From NCBI GenBank assembly GCA_003507655.1, contig DNUZ01000024.1, positions 124,001-188,000 on the forward strand: DNA of 64,000 bases. The letters are read 5' to 3'. Shown here piece after piece: positions 8,127-15,006 of the stretch. The notes under the pieces are model-generated. The model ran no database searches. It was given only the letters and a program-made list of their open reading frames with translations, and was not told the DNA's origin. A program made the position numbers and the translations under genes. Numbering within the stretch: the stretch's first letter is position 1; each line of letters starts with the position of its first letter. This DNA comes from Lachnospiraceae bacterium. GTDB taxonomy: Bacteria; Bacillota; Clostridia; Lachnospirales; Lachnospiraceae.

Positions 8127-9923
8127 ATGAAAGTGAAAGTATCAGATTATATCGCAGATTTTCTTGTGGATAACGGAATTGATACGATGTTTATGATTAC
8201 CGGTGGCGGAGCCATGCATTTAGATGACAGCTTTGGCCATAAGGAAGGGCTACATTGTGTATTTAACCACAATGAGCAGGGATGTTCTGTTGCGGCAGAA
8301 GGTTATACCAGACTGACCAACAAATTAGCCGCAGTCTGCGTTACAAGCGGTCCGGGAGGAACGAATGCATTGACCGGTGTATTGGGCGGATGGTTAGATT
8401 CCATTCCAATGTTCATCGTGTCCGGACAGGTAAAAAGAGAGACAACGACATGGTCTACCGATGTTCCGGTACGTCAGTTAGGCGATCAGGAATATCAGAT
8501 CGTGGAAAGTGTTAAACCAATGACAAAATATGCACATATGATCGTAGAAGCAAACGAGATCGCATATCATTTAGAAAAGGCATTATACTTAAGCAAAGCA
8601 GGCAGAGGCGGCCCTGTGTGGTTAGATGTGCCGTTAGATATCCAGGCAGCCATCGTAGATACTGATGACCTGAAACATTTTGACAAATCCGAATGTGCCG
8701 AAGAGATTCCGCCAAAGGTAGAAGCATCTACCGCTGTGGAGATTTTAGAAAAGATCAAAGCAGCAAAACGTCCGCTGATCTTAGCAGGTACGGGAATCCG
8801 TCTTGGCGATGCGCACAAGGAATTTATTGAAGTTATCGAAAAATTAAATATACCTGTAGTAACTGCATGGAATGCCCATGATGTCTTATGGGATGCACAT
8901 CCGTTATTTGTCGGAAGACCAAGCACCGTTGGAACACGCGGTGGTAACTTTGCGGTAGAAAATGCAGATCTGGTACTGACCTTAGGATGCCGTCTGAACA
9001 TCCGACAGATCAGTTACAACTATAAAGACTGGGCGAAAAAGGCATTTAAGATCGTTGTAGATATTGATAAAAACGAATTGAACAAGCCGACCATTTTCCC
9101 GGATATGAAAGTACATGCCGATGTCAAAGATTTGTTACAGGAATTGTTAAAGGCAGATGTTTCCGTGGAAAATGAGGAGCATCAAAAATGGTTAGAGTTC
9201 TGTCAGGCAACCAATAAAAAATACCCGGCAGTATTACCGGAATACTATGAGAAGAAATCTCCGGTAAATCCATATGTCTTTATGAAAAAACTTTTTGAAG
9301 GATTAGAAGAGAACGATATCGTTGTAACCGGAAACGGAAGTGCCTGTGTAGTTTCTTTCCAGGCAGCAGAGATCAAAAAAGGTCAGAGACTCTTTACCAA
9401 TTCCGGATGTGCCAGCATGGGCTATGGACTGCCGGCAGCATTAGGTGCCTGCATTGCAGAAGGAGAAAAGAGAGTCATCTGTTTAGACGGAGATGGAAGT
9501 CTGATGATGAACCTTCAGGAACTGCAGACGATCCGCTACAACAACTGCAATATGAAACTGTTTGTACTGAATAACAACGGTTATCATTCGATCCGCCAGA
9601 CACAGAACAATCTGTTTAAAAACGGACTGGTAGGAGTCTGCGACGGCAATGGTGTGAACTTCCCACCGTTTGATAAATTGGCAGATACCTTCGGATTCCG
9701 GTATTTCAAGATTGATTCGTTAGACGGTATTGAAGAGAAATTACAGGAGGTTCTGAATACAGACGGTCCTGTACTGTGCGAGGCAATTTTAGATGAAGCA
9801 CAGAATTTTGCGCCGAAATTATCTTCTAAGGTACTGCCGGACGGTAAGATCGTATCACCGCCAATTGATGATATGTTCCCATTCTTAGACAGAGCGGAGT
9901 ATCAGGCAAATAAATTACAGTAG
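8127..9923 (+). CDS. Thiamine-diphosphate enzyme, acetolactate-synthase-like (candidate sugar C2-transferase)
   Basis: This 598-residue ThDP enzyme has the three-domain acetolactate synthase layout. The catalytic Glu50 sits in NHNEQG, a central domain (about 200-330) contains GTRGGNFA, and the C-terminal cofactor motif runs from GDGS (from residue 455) to LNNNGY. Because it follows rfbF-rfbG-rfbH, it is more likely a YerE-type enzyme than a valine-pathway enzyme. YerE, in yersiniose A synthesis, adds a two-carbon acetyl unit from pyruvate to C4 of CDP-3,6-dideoxy-4-ketoglucose. No small regulatory subunit gene follows, which also argues against IlvB. The donor keto acid is unproven and the adjacent aldolase could supply it. 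GTGAGGAG gives a strong ribosome site. Confidence 0.82.
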   Translation: MKVKVSDYIADFLVDNGIDTMFMITGGGAMHLDDSFGHKEGLHCVFNHNEQGCSVAAEGYTRLTNKLAAVCVTSGPGGTNALTGVLGGWLDSIPMFIVSGQVKRETTTWSTDVPVRQLGDQEYQIVESVKPMTKYAHMIVEANEIAYHLEKALYLSKAGRGGPVWLDVPLDIQAAIVDTDDLKHFDKSECAEEIPPKVEASTAVEILEKIKAAKRPLILAGTGIRLGDAHKEFIEVIEKLNIPVVTAWNAHDVLWDAHPLFVGRPSTVGTRGGNFAVENADLVLTLGCRLNIRQISYNYKDWAKKAFKIVVDIDKNELNKPTIFPDMKVHADVKDLLQELLKADVSVENEEHQKWLEFCQATNKKYPAVLPEYYEKKSPVNPYVFMKKLFEGLEENDIVVTGNGSACVVSFQAAEIKKGQRLFTNSGCASMGYGLPAALGACIAEGEKRVICLDGDGSLMMNLQELQTIRYNNCNMKLFVLNNNGYHSIRQTQNNLFKNGLVGVCDGNGVNFPPFDKLADTFGFRYFKIDSLDGIEEKLQEVLNTDGPVLCEAILDEAQNFAPKLSSKVLPDGKIVSPPIDDMFPFLDRAEYQANKLQ

Positions 9924-9934
9924 TGGTTGAGGGT

Positions 9935-11191
9935 ATGAAAAAAGAAAAATTAAAACTGGAATATATTTTTTATATTTTGATGGCAATTCTGATAGGTTTG
10001 TTCCTGTACTGGTTATTCCATGATGACAAGGGTACACAGTGGAATGTCTTTTTCAGAAAAACGAGTGACTACTTTGCTGATTACATCAACGTACTCCGTT
10101 ACTCGGCATGGCATGATCCGTATTTCAATGCATTGAACGGACCATCGGAAAAAGGTTATTTTCCACTGACCTATCTGATCTTTTACTGGCTGGCAAAAGC
10201 AGTGAATTTTGCAGAGTATCGGGATGACGGCGTAGATGTCGGAATGTGGACGACAAACCTGACGATCGCAAACTATGTCATGCTATTGATGATCCTGATC
10301 ATGTTTATCCAGTTGTTCCAGATGAAAAAAGGAAAACCGGTAACAAAGTGGCTGATGACACTGGCACTGGCATTTTCCGGGATCGCACTGTTTTCCTATG
10401 AGCGTGGAAATGTGATCTATCTTGCAGTCATCGGAATGGTGTGCTTTATCGAGCATTACCAGAGTGAAAATAAAGTGCTGCGGGAATGGGCGTTTATCGC
10501 ACTTGCCTTTGCAGCGGCGATCAAGGGATATCCTGCAATTTTCGGAATCCTGCTGATCTGGGAAAAACGCTGGAAAGAAGCGATACGTCTGATGATCTAC
10601 GGACTGCTGTTCTGCTTTGGCCCGTTTGCCCTGATCGGAACCGGATTTAAGTATAATATCACGCAATGGCTGGTAAATCTCGGTGAAAACGGCGAAAAAT
10701 ATATGTTTACACATAACCCGCGTTTTGGCTATCTGTTCTTCCTCTCTCAGATGAAGAGTGGGGACACCAGAGATATGTGGAATGAAGTGTTAAAGATTAT
10801 TTTCTATATTTTAGCGATCATAGGGATCATCGTCATTTCCAGGCAGAAAACCTGGTGGAAAAAGGCGGCGATGTTAGTTTCCATTATTATCTTACTGCCA
10901 ACCAACAGCGGATTTTACTGTGGATTGTACCTGTTCCCAATCGTAGTTCTCTTTTTCAATGAAGAAGAACACAACTGGCTGGATATTTTATATATGCTTT
11001 CAATGATCGTCATACTCAATCCGTTCCAGTTGATGACAAAAAAGGGAGTCAACATTACATTGACAGCGACGAATATTGCAATGTTTGTCTTTGCAGGATT
11101 GCTGCTGATCGATAATATCGTGAATTTTATAAGAGTGCTGATAGAACAGCATAAAAATAAAATAAGAATAAAAGGAGCTCTTCCGGATTAG
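9935..11191 (+). CDS. Multi-span membrane protein, probable GT-C (GT87/DUF2029-like) glycosyltransferase
   Basis: The product has about 418 residues and roughly ten hydrophobic segments, the first at about 12-30. A luminal/extracellular loop contains WHDPYFNALNGPSEKGYFPLTYLIFY. The pattern YxxLTYLIFY in the first loop, then YERGN and AIKGYPAIFG, matches polyprenol-phosphate-dependent mannosyltransferase-like GT87 proteins. The paralogue at 19635-20876 shares these motifs (YPPLTYVIY, FDRGN, SIKIYPVVFG). A GTG at 9923 overlapping the previous stop is possible, but no ribosome site precedes it. The ATG at 9935, with weak GTGG/GAGGG upstream, is preferred. Its stop codon lies inside the terminator hairpin. 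Confidence 0.7.
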   Translation: MKKEKLKLEYIFYILMAILIGLFLYWLFHDDKGTQWNVFFRKTSDYFADYINVLRYSAWHDPYFNALNGPSEKGYFPLTYLIFYWLAKAVNFAEYRDDGVDVGMWTTNLTIANYVMLLMILIMFIQLFQMKKGKPVTKWLMTLALAFSGIALFSYERGNVIYLAVIGMVCFIEHYQSENKVLREWAFIALAFAAAIKGYPAIFGILLIWEKRWKEAIRLMIYGLLFCFGPFALIGTGFKYNITQWLVNLGENGEKYMFTHNPRFGYLFFLSQMKSGDTRDMWNEVLKIIFYILAIIGIIVISRQKTWWKKAAMLVSIIILLPTNSGFYCGLYLFPIVVLFFNEEEHNWLDILYMLSMIVILNPFQLMTKKGVNITLTATNIAMFVFAGLLLIDNIVNFIRVLIEQHKNKIRIKGALPD

Positions 11192-11203
11192 AAGAGCTCC
11201 TTT
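11171..11203. terminator. Bidirectional hairpin terminator containing both convergent stop codons
   Basis: A perfect 13-bp stem (AAAGGAGCTCTTC at 11171-11183, complement at 11191-11203) closes a 7-base loop. The TAG of the forward gene (11189-11191) and the TAA of the reverse gene (11188-11190) both sit at the loop. On the reverse strand the stem is followed by a good U-rich run (TTTTATTCTTATTTT); on the forward strand by the shorter TTTAATT. It ends both the first glycan operon and the HAD gene. Confidence 0.85.
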
Positions 11204-11838
11204 AATTGTGCTACATCGGCAGCAACGGCATCCGGTTCAAAGGCAAGTACATCTTCTTTGGAAGAAAAACCAAAACCGTAGGTCACGCCGACGAATCCAA
11301 GACCGATTTCATGTGCACCGATCACATCGTTGTCACTGTCACCCACCAGCACCGCATCCGCAGGATCATCTATACCCAGTGCGTGGATGCAGTTGCGGAC
11401 AACATCTGCTTTGGAGTATTTTCCGGCGGCATCCGAACCGTGGATCGAATCAAAACAGGAAGCAATGCCGCAATGCTCCAATACACGTTTTGCCATGTCC
11501 TCACGCTTGTAGGTTGCAACGCCAAGCTGATAGCCTTTTTCATGCAGATAGAGGAGTAAATCCTTCATGCCCTCATAGGCATGGGCTTTTAACAGATCAT
11601 CGCCACCGTAATGGGAACGGAAAATATTCATCGCACGCAGGGATTCCTCTTCGCTGATTCCATAAATCTCCCGTAAACGTCTGTGTACCGGCGGTCCGAT
11701 AAAACTTCGCATCTGTCCCACATCTAACTTTTCATATCCAAGAGTGTCTATCGTATACTGTACACTGCTGATCACGCCTTCCGAGGTATCCAGCAGCGTG
11801 CCGTCTAAGTCAAATAAAATTGCCTTGTACTGTTTCAT
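11188..11838 (-). CDS. HAD-superfamily phosphatase, phosphoglycolate-phosphatase-like
   Basis: This is a 216-residue soluble hydrolase of the Gph/PgmB-type HAD family. Motif I is DLDGTLLDT (nucleophile Asp10, acid Asp12), an alpha-helical cap occupies about residues 18-80, motif II is in VATYKRE, and motif IV is GDSDNDVIGA near residue 168. The exact substrate cannot be told; candidates include phosphoglycolate and sugar phosphates. It is the only gene on the reverse strand and splits the glycan locus into two transcription units. AGGAGG precedes its ATG and a near-consensus promoter lies 36 bases upstream. Its last codons form one arm of the shared terminator. Confidence 0.88.
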   Translation of the reverse strand: MKQYKAILFDLDGTLLDTSEGVISSVQYTIDTLGYEKLDVGQMRSFIGPPVHRRLREIYGISEEESLRAMNIFRSHYGGDDLLKAHAYEGMKDLLLYLHEKGYQLGVATYKREDMAKRVLEHCGIASCFDSIHGSDAAGKYSKADVVRNCIHALGIDDPADAVLVGDSDNDVIGAHEIGLGFVGVTYGFGFSSKEDVLAFEPDAVAADVAQLKELF

Positions 11839-11870
11839 TTATCTTTGTATCCTCCTGTAATTTATCTAAG

Positions 11871-11887
11871 GGTATCATAGCGAAATT
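11871..11887. repeat. Direct repeat copy 1 (GGTATCATAGCGAAATT)
   Basis: This 17-base sequence recurs at 12127-12143 with a single C-to-T difference. The two copies flank the nested inverted repeat at 11932-12102. On the reverse strand this copy includes the TATGAT -10 box of the HAD promoter. The pair could be a long target duplication, a duplicated promoter piece, or element ends. Confidence 0.75.
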
Positions 11888-11902
11888 GTGGGAGTTGGTC
11901 AA
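11874..11902 (-). promoter_or_regulatory. Sigma-A-type promoter for the HAD phosphatase
   Basis: Read on the reverse strand, TTGACC (11897-11902) is followed after exactly 17 bases by TATGAT (11874-11879), matching the vegetative consensus at five of six positions in each box. The start codon at 11838 lies about 36 bases downstream of the -10 box, with AGGAGG in between. Confidence 0.75.
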
Positions 11903-11931
11903 GGTGTGTGCTTTTTTTATGTGACTGTGTT

Positions 11932-12102
11932 CCTGTCAAATCCCACCCTGACATATGCTGCGTTTTCTATTCCTCGCTTCCGCTGATCCGTCCTCTTTTC
12001 CTGCAACTCGTCCTACGGACTCAGACAGGCAGGAAAGAGAGGACTGCTAAGAAGCTCGTCATGACGAAAGCCTCGCAAAATGTCAGGGTGGGCTCTGACA
12101 GG
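11932..12102. repeat. Nested inverted-repeat element A (structured RNA or MITE-like)
   Basis: The outer arms CCTGTCA (11932-11938) and TGACAGG (12096-12102) continue through a symmetric 3x3 gap. Inside lies a perfect 13-bp pairing, CCCACCCTGACAT (11942-11954) with 12080-12092. Further in, GTCCTCTTTTCCTGC (11990-12004) pairs with 12029-12044 with one bulge, and its loop holds GTCC-TAC-GGAC (12010-12020). A 10-base palindrome CGTCATGACG sits at 12057-12066. The layout is a long hairpin with internal loops. It could be a small non-autonomous mobile element, a non-coding RNA, or a leader of the reverse-strand gene. I recognise no known family. Confidence 0.75.
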
Positions 12103-12126
12103 AGCGGGATGTCATCCTACAAAAGC

Positions 12127-12143
12127 GGTATCATAGTGAAATT
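12127..12143. repeat. Direct repeat copy 2 (GGTATCATAGTGAAATT)
   Basis: This is the second copy of the 17-base repeat, 256 bases from the first. On the reverse strand it also contains TATGAT, but the hexamer 17 bases upstream (CTGAAC) is a poor -35, so any promoter here would be weak. Confidence 0.75.
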
Positions 12144-12234
12144 TTTAACGATGTTCAGGAGATTGTCGATTGTCATGACTTTTTCAGATATTTATTTCTT
12201 ATTAATACCACAGCGTTTCCATCCACTACAGCAC

Positions 12235-12450
12235 GGCGGATGAGTCCCCGGTACGGAACATTGTGTGAAGGATTAGAAGTGCTTGGATTCCGACGAAAAC
12301 AGCAGTTGGCAGACAGGAAGTCTGCCAAAGACCGAGCTGAGCCATGGATGGCGAATCGAGGTCGGCTGCGTCAGGAACCAATATATTATCGTGCGGAATC
12401 CGTAGCACTTCTTATCCTTCACACACGTTCCGTACCGGGGACTCACCGCC
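12235..12450. repeat. Long-armed inverted-repeat element B (about 216 bp)
   Basis: Left arm 12235-12292 and right arm 12394-12450 are near-perfect inverted copies of about 57 bases. They share GAGTCCCCGGTACGGAAC and GTGTGAAGGAT blocks, with only a few single-base differences and gaps. The 101-base centre holds its own perfect 9-bp hairpin (TTGGCAGAC at 12306-12314 with GTCTGCCAA at 12320-12328, loop AGGAA). A second hairpin there is built from GACC/GGTC and GCCAT/ATGGC (12330-12363). The predicted fold is a long stem ending in a multi-branch junction. Because both strands fold alike, the coding strand is unclear. A T-rich run follows the right arm, so it may terminate transcription. It could also be a MITE or an RNA of unknown class. 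Confidence 0.8.
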
Positions 12451-12489
12451 CTCTCTTTCTTAATTTTATATGAACCCACCCCGAATGAC

Positions 12490-12518
12490 TTGAATTATAT
12501 GGAAGAATCAAATATAAT
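12490..12518 (+). promoter_or_regulatory. Sigma-A-type promoter of the rightward glycan operon
   Basis: TTGAAT (12490-12495), a 17-base spacer and a perfect TATAAT (12513-12518) lie about 50 bases before the start at 12569. This is one of the clearest promoters in the window and would drive the long co-directional run that begins with the SDR gene. Confidence 0.8.
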
Positions 12519-12568
12519 AATAAAGATTATGGATAATTACGCTTAGTATGACTTCAAGGAGAAACAAC

Positions 12569-13507
12569 ATGAAAAAGATAGCGATCATGGGTGCGAGAGG
12601 CTTTGTAGGCAAGGCACTGACCGCCCATCTGCAGGACAAATATACAGTATATCCGATTACCCGCGAGCAGTTCAGTCTGTTAGACGAGCAGGCGGTGACG
12701 GAGTTTTTTGAGAAAGAAAACATAGATGTGGTATTCCACTGTGCGAACCAGGGCGGTTCGAGAAAGACAGGCTATGACGTAGCAGCACCGGATGTCATCG
12801 GCAACAACTTAAAAATGTTTTTCAATATGGAACGCTGTTTAAAAGACGGCATGAAGCTGATCAATTTTGGAAGCGGTGCGCAGTACAACAAGGCAAGAGA
12901 CCTTGTAAAAGTAAAAGAGGATACGATAGGAACCGTGATCCCGAAAGATGATTATGGATACAGCAAATATGTGATGTCTGAATATTTAGGAGTGCGGGAG
13001 TCCTCCAATAAACCGGGAATCATATACAATCCGATCATATTCGGACTGTACGGACAGGGAGAAGATTACACGTTCAAATTCATCTCCAATGCGATCATGA
13101 AGAATCTGTTAGAGATGCCGATCGTCATTAATCAGAATGTCGTATTTGACTATCTGTATTTAGGAGATTTTTTAAAGGTCATGGATAAGCTGATCGAAGA
13201 GGATGTGCCAAACCGGGAGTTCAACATCACACCGACGGAATCCATTGATCTTTGCAGCATTGTAGAGATCATCAACGAGATCGGAGATTTTAAAAGCGAA
13301 GTCACGGTTAAGAATCCGGGACTGAACTATCAGTATACCGCAGATAATACCAGACTTTTGGAAAACATGGGAAATGATTTTGTATTTACTTCCTACAAGG
13401 AGGGTATAAAAGAGTTATACGACTATTATAAAGAAAATTTAGACCGGCTCGACACGGAAGCGATCCGAAAAGATGAGCTGTTAAAATATTGTAAGACTAA
13501 GGGATAA
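12569..13507 (+). CDS. NAD-dependent epimerase/dehydratase (SDR), nucleotide-sugar reductase or epimerase
   Basis: This is a 312-residue extended SDR protein. The N-terminal dinucleotide-binding loop is MGARGFVGKA, followed by HCANQGG in the position of the NAD-contact segment, and the catalytic YGYSK (YxxxK) near residue 130. The start is set at the ATG with AAGGAGA seven bases upstream; a further in-frame ATG at 12548 has no ribosome site. As first gene after the phosphatase it may complete the CDP-sugar made at 3319-9923, as YerF reduces the two-carbon branch of yersiniose in Yersinia. That link is inferred from content, since a terminator and an inverted gene separate the two groups. Substrate is not determinable. 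Confidence 0.78.
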   Translation: MKKIAIMGARGFVGKALTAHLQDKYTVYPITREQFSLLDEQAVTEFFEKENIDVVFHCANQGGSRKTGYDVAAPDVIGNNLKMFFNMERCLKDGMKLINFGSGAQYNKARDLVKVKEDTIGTVIPKDDYGYSKYVMSEYLGVRESSNKPGIIYNPIIFGLYGQGEDYTFKFISNAIMKNLLEMPIVINQNVVFDYLYLGDFLKVMDKLIEEDVPNREFNITPTESIDLCSIVEIINEIGDFKSEVTVKNPGLNYQYTADNTRLLENMGNDFVFTSYKEGIKELYDYYKENLDRLDTEAIRKDELLKYCKTKG

Positions 13508-13521
13508 GAGGATAAAGGAAC

Positions 13522-14460
13522 ATGAAAAAAATCAGTGTATTGATTCCTTGTTATAATGAGGAAGAGAATGTAGTACCGATGAGTGAGGCAGTTGCGGATA
13601 TATTTGCAAAAGAGCTGCCGGAATATGATTATGAACTGGTGTTTATAGACAACGATTCGAAAGATGCGACCAGACCACTCTTGCGTGACATCTGTAAAAA
13701 GAATCCGCATGTAAAAGCCATCTTTAATGCAAAAAACTTTGGACAGTTCAATTCGCCGTATTATGGAATCTTACAGACGACAGGAGATTGTACGATTTCC
13801 ATGTGCTGTGACTTCCAGGACCCGGTAGAGTTGATACCAAAGTATGTCAGAGAGTGGGAAAAAGGTTATAAGATCGTCATAGGAATTAAGACAAGCAGTA
13901 AAGAGAACAAGATGATGTATCATCTGCGCAGCCTGTATTATAAGATGATCAAAAAATTCTCAGACGTAGAGCAGATCGAACATTTTACGGGTTCCGGACT
14001 TTATGATAAAGATTTTGTACAGGTGCTTCGGGATTTAAAAGACCCAACACCGTTTTTGCGTGGAATCGTAGCCGAACTTGGCTATGAGAGAAAAGAAATA
14101 CCGTATGAGCAGCCACAGCGAAGAGCAGGAAAGACACATAATAACTTCTTTACGTTATTCGATGCGGCAATGCTTAGTATTACATCCTATACAAAGATCG
14201 GACTCCGGCTTTGTACGATCATAGGTGCGATATTCAGTGCAATCGGATTTATCATTGCAATCGTTTATCTGGTCATGAAACTGATCTGGTGGAATCGTTT
14301 TGCAGCAGGAATGGCACCGGTTCTGATCGGAATGTTTTTCTTAGGTTCAATCCAGATATTCTTCATCGGATTCTTAGGAGAATACATCTTAAGCATGAAT
14401 AAGCGGTTGATGAACCGTCCGCTGGTTGTGGAAGAGGAAAGAATTAATTTTGACGCATAG
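13522..14460 (+). CDS. GtrB/CsbB-type undecaprenyl-phosphate sugar synthase (GT2)
   Basis: This membrane-anchored family 2 glycosyltransferase of 312 residues is predicted to move a hexose from a nucleotide sugar to undecaprenyl phosphate on the inner face. It begins SVLIPCYNEEENV, has CDFQDP near residue 95 (the DLQDP-like donor site of this family) and SGLYDK further on. Two C-terminal transmembrane helices lie at about 230-255 and 267-292. The next gene is a GtrA-type small membrane protein, the usual partner thought to flip the lipid-linked sugar. Together they would supply a GT-C enzyme acting outside the membrane. Confidence 0.87.
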   Translation: MKKISVLIPCYNEEENVVPMSEAVADIFAKELPEYDYELVFIDNDSKDATRPLLRDICKKNPHVKAIFNAKNFGQFNSPYYGILQTTGDCTISMCCDFQDPVELIPKYVREWEKGYKIVIGIKTSSKENKMMYHLRSLYYKMIKKFSDVEQIEHFTGSGLYDKDFVQVLRDLKDPTPFLRGIVAELGYERKEIPYEQPQRRAGKTHNNFFTLFDAAMLSITSYTKIGLRLCTIIGAIFSAIGFIIAIVYLVMKLIWWNRFAAGMAPVLIGMFFLGSIQIFFIGFLGEYILSMNKRLMNRPLVVEEERINFDA

Positions 14461-14469
14461 GAGAAAACA

Positions 14470-14994
14470 ATGGAAAATACAGGAGTCAGACTGTGGGAAA
14501 TCTTAGACAAGATGCTCTATGCAATCTTTATCCGTTTCCTTCATCTGAAATTTTTAGAAAAACGCTGGGATGGATTTATGCAGTTCGTCAAGTTCGGAGT
14601 AGTCGGAGTCACGAATACGGTCATTTCCTATACTTTGAATGTACTGGTACTTTTTGCCTGTGCAAAGCTGCATATCTTTGAACGGTATGATTATATTTTG
14701 GGAAATACGATCGCATTCCTTCTGAGTGTGCTCTGGTCTTTCTATTGGAACAGCCGTTATGTATTCGGTTTAGAGGAAGGCGAGAAACGCTCCCCGTGGA
14801 AAGCGTTGTTAAAGACATATATATCTTATGGTTTTACGGGAATCATATTAAGTAACATACTTTCTTATGTATGGATCCGTGTGTTTGGAATTTCAAAATA
14901 CCTTGCACCATTGATCAATCTGGTAGTAAGCATCCCGGTCAACTTCCTGATGAACAAGCTCTGGGCATTTAAGGGAGAAAAAACGGAGGCTTAA
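14470..14994 (+). CDS. GtrA-family membrane protein
   Basis: This 174-residue protein has four predicted transmembrane helices (about 44-64, 75-97, 112-135, 140-160). It carries the family features FVKFGVVGVTNTVISY at the first helix, SFYWNSRYVF in the middle and NFLMNKLWAF near the end. GtrA proteins are proposed flippases for undecaprenyl-phosphate-linked sugars. It follows the GtrB-like gene by nine bases with TAGGAGA as ribosome site. An extra 40-residue cytoplasmic N-terminus precedes the core, longer than the minimal family member of about 120 residues. Confidence 0.88.
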   Translation: MENTGVRLWEILDKMLYAIFIRFLHLKFLEKRWDGFMQFVKFGVVGVTNTVISYTLNVLVLFACAKLHIFERYDYILGNTIAFLLSVLWSFYWNSRYVFGLEEGEKRSPWKALLKTYISYGFTGIILSNILSYVWIRVFGISKYLAPLINLVVSIPVNFLMNKLWAFKGEKTEA

Positions 14995-15006
14995 AGAGGG
15001 CAAGCA

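Larger units (their letters stand above)
11839..12568. other. Gene-free interval with two structured repeats and two divergent promoters
   Basis: This 0.7-kb stretch has no convincing gene. From left to right it holds the HAD promoter on the reverse strand, a nested inverted-repeat element (11932-12102) bracketed by 17-base direct repeats, an A+T-rich spacer (12144-12234) where I see nothing else, a long-armed inverted-repeat element (12235-12450), and the promoter for the rightward operon (12490-12518). Short open frames inside the repeats have no ribosome sites and read across palindromes, so I do not call them. Confidence 0.75.

Noticed and set aside
8127..9923. Acetolactate synthase for branched-chain amino acids (ilvB)
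   Set aside because: No ilvN/ilvC neighbours; it sits directly behind CDP-dideoxysugar genes, where a YerE-like role fits better.
12240..12473. Short open frames on both strands in element B
   Set aside because: They run across a palindrome, appear on both strands symmetrically, and lack ribosome sites.
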